A stretch of DNA of 64,000 bases, from assembly GCA_008360955.1 (NCBI GenBank), contig LUCM01005771.1, positions 5,746 through 69,745 of the forward strand, in the 5' to 3' direction. Numbering within the stretch: position 1 is the stretch's first letter; every line of letters starts with the position of its first letter. The notes beneath the pieces are model-generated. The model had not been told where the DNA came from. It did no database searches and saw only the letters and a program-made list of their open reading frames with translations. This DNA comes from Fasciolopsis buskii (taxonomy: Eukaryota; Platyhelminthes; Trematoda; Plagiorchiida; Fasciolidae). Of this stretch, positions 62,502 through 64,000 are shown one piece after another. The position numbers were made by a program, and so were the translations under genes.

Positions 62502-62698
62502 GCCATTTGGATTTACGTGAAGACACGGTTGAAGACATTCTTGAGGCAGCTTGTTTCCTCCAAATCGTGGAGGCTTCTCAGGCGTGTGAACGATATCTGA
62601 TCAAACGACTCCACGCGAGCAATTGCTTGGGAATGTCACGTCTGGGTGATCAACACGGATGCCATCTGCTACGTCGAAAGGCGAGAAAATACGCTCTG
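62502..62698 (+). CDS. Kelch-like (BTB-BACK) protein, BACK exon (gene continues beyond window)
   Basis: The phase-1 G from the BTB exon plus GC gives Gly, continuing as HLDLREDTVEDILEAACFLQ, the end of BTB, then VEASQACERYLIKRLHASNC with LGM, the BTB-to-BACK transition, and an LGDQHGC block with KARKYAL, the first BACK helices. This closely follows the KLHL1/4/5-type pattern (L-x-L-x-EDN-x-E, ACC-x-FL-x-x-QLHPSNCLGI, FAD-x-x-GC). The exon ends in phase 0 at CTG followed by GTATGT (GT at 62699-62700). The remaining BACK domain and the Kelch beta-propeller are not found before the right edge, so they must lie further on. Confidence 0.85.
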
Positions 62699-64000
62699 GT
62701 ATGTGTCGCAATGGTTGGCTCTTAACTTTCAAGTCGAATTCTTCGTTCAACAAGCGCATTTTCACTTGCTGTTTCCTTCAATTCCATCGGCCAGTTAGTT
62801 CATCTGCCGCGAGCTGGAAGGAAACTGTTCTGATGCACCATTTGGCTAGGCTTATGAAACAGCTCCAAAGCAAGTTAAAATTGTCACGGGTAAACGTAGG
62901 ACCATACTTTCCAGCAGTAATCGTTATCGATTATCTATTTAGGGCCGATCGACTTCGTAGATCTGATAAAAAAAAACTTGGTCTGTTTATATTTCACGTG
63001 AACCGGGTCCCGACACAGGCATCTGCAAGTGTTGGTCATATATTCATTTGCACTTTACGGTGCATGACATTTTTCAGCGTAATGCTCTGGTCGACACTGT
63101 ATCCGAGTGGATTCCAACAGCTAAGATCATTCGTCACTTATAGTTTGCCCATAGGAAACACTTATTTCAAAGCGTATGTAAAATTTTATTTTAAGTGATA
63201 TATTCTTTGAAACAGCTGCTTATACGGGAAAGCCTAGGGCTCAATGTCCTTTGCGTTACCGAAAAGCTAGAAACCTCCATTGATTTCGTCCTACTTGCAG
63301 AAACGACGAAGAAACTTATGAGAACCTTCACAAACCTGTAGTTCTATCAGGCAGAATGGGTTATCTGTTCAAATTACAGGTGTTATCTTTCATCTGTCTC
63401 GGTCCTTTCCTTCGTATACTCAACGATAAATTTCGGTGTTTATGGTGTTGTTGGTGATTATTTTCCTAAGTTGTTGTCAGAAATTTAGCACTTAAAAGCC
63501 AAGAAGGCCAGCGTGTTCGGCAGGAGTTGATACGATTCAAGTCGGTCGGATGAACAGATCTGCCTAACTTAAGGTGGAAATTTTAATCCATGTGGTAATT
63601 TAGTTCCCACACGCATGTATACATATATATATGTATATAGTACTGACTAAAACTTGTCTTGAGAAAGACTACCCACGGTAGTCGAAACGTTGGCGTATTA
63701 CATCTATCAACAACGCTGTTATTAACATTATATCATTCATATTTAAAATCAGTACATGGCGCACCGACTTTTCGATACTTTCCTTACATCATTTGGTCCT
63801 GATAAGTACTAACTACGCTTCTAAATGTTATAAAAGAATTCGGTTAAAAGTAGATACATAGGAAAAGAAGGAAGGTGGTTCGGGATGTGGATGCGTTTCG
63901 TTAACCCTTCTTACCCAGCGAGTGTGCGACAAGATTTCGTAGGACAAAATAGGGAATATTCAGCTGTTGTGAGGCTGTACAAGGAGTCAGATGTTATGTA
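62699..64000 (+). other. Start of the next intron of the BTB-BACK gene
   Basis: Begins with GTATGT. A 179-codon frame overlaps the exon end in a different phase (62659-63198) but has no domain and is likely chance. At 63617-63690 a TA-rich palindrome is followed by a seven-pair hairpin and GAAACG (see findings). No further BACK or Kelch exon is recognised before the right edge. Confidence 0.5.

Noticed and set aside
62659..63198. 179-codon plus-strand frame
   Set aside because: It overlaps the BACK exon in another phase and then runs through presumed intron; no domain or splice support.
1..64000. CRISPR arrays, bacterial operons, rRNA
   Set aside because: Nothing of the kind is seen; the DNA is eukaryotic in every recognisable feature.

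Overview
The window reads as nuclear DNA of a digenean flatworm (fluke). It has intron-bearing genes with long introns, roughly balanced base composition rather than the AT-rich composition of schistosomes, a CsRn1-like Ty3/gypsy gag, several RTE-like and CR1-like non-LTR retrotransposon remnants, tRNA-derived SINE copies and TA/CA microsatellites. A fasciolid, opisthorchiid or paragonimid fits better than a schistosome, but the species cannot be fixed from sequence alone. There are no bacterial operons, rRNA genes, intact tRNA genes or CRISPR arrays.

Layout. Positions 1-13,500 are a retroelement graveyard: a decayed LTR-element gag on the minus strand, an RTE fragment, a SINE, then two large RTE-like copies in head-to-head inverted orientation (about 2030-5870 minus and 7960-10990 plus). 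Their central 2.5 kb is nearly identical while their flanks have diverged. A Jockey/I-like RT fragment and a further RTE 3' fragment follow. Positions 13,709-18,762 hold a two-exon gene for mitochondrial ribosomal protein L51 (mL51, MRPL51) on the plus strand; its 4.4-kb intron contains a decayed RTE copy and a SINE copy. Positions 18,763-38,895 are mostly non-coding, with a broken CR1-like element on the minus strand (21.6-23.4 kb) and an old RTE 5' half (30.0-31.4 kb).

From 38,896 to the right edge I infer one plus-strand BTB-BACK (Kelch-like, KLHL1/4/5-type) gene. A long Ser/His/Asn-rich first coding exon ends in a GTGAGT donor, an 11.6-kb intron follows, then a large exon with disordered sequence and the BTB domain, a 9.6-kb intron, and a short BACK exon. 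Splice phases agree across all three exons. The Kelch propeller must lie beyond the window. The first long intron carries a sequence that folds as a minimal type I hammerhead ribozyme (48,941-48,985), the most unusual signal in the window.

The two genes share orientation, but nothing indicates a functional link: one encodes a structural protein of the mitochondrial large ribosomal subunit, the other a likely Cullin-3 adaptor or cytoskeletal Kelch protein. The rest is transposon debris, simple repeats and unannotatable intergenic or intronic DNA.
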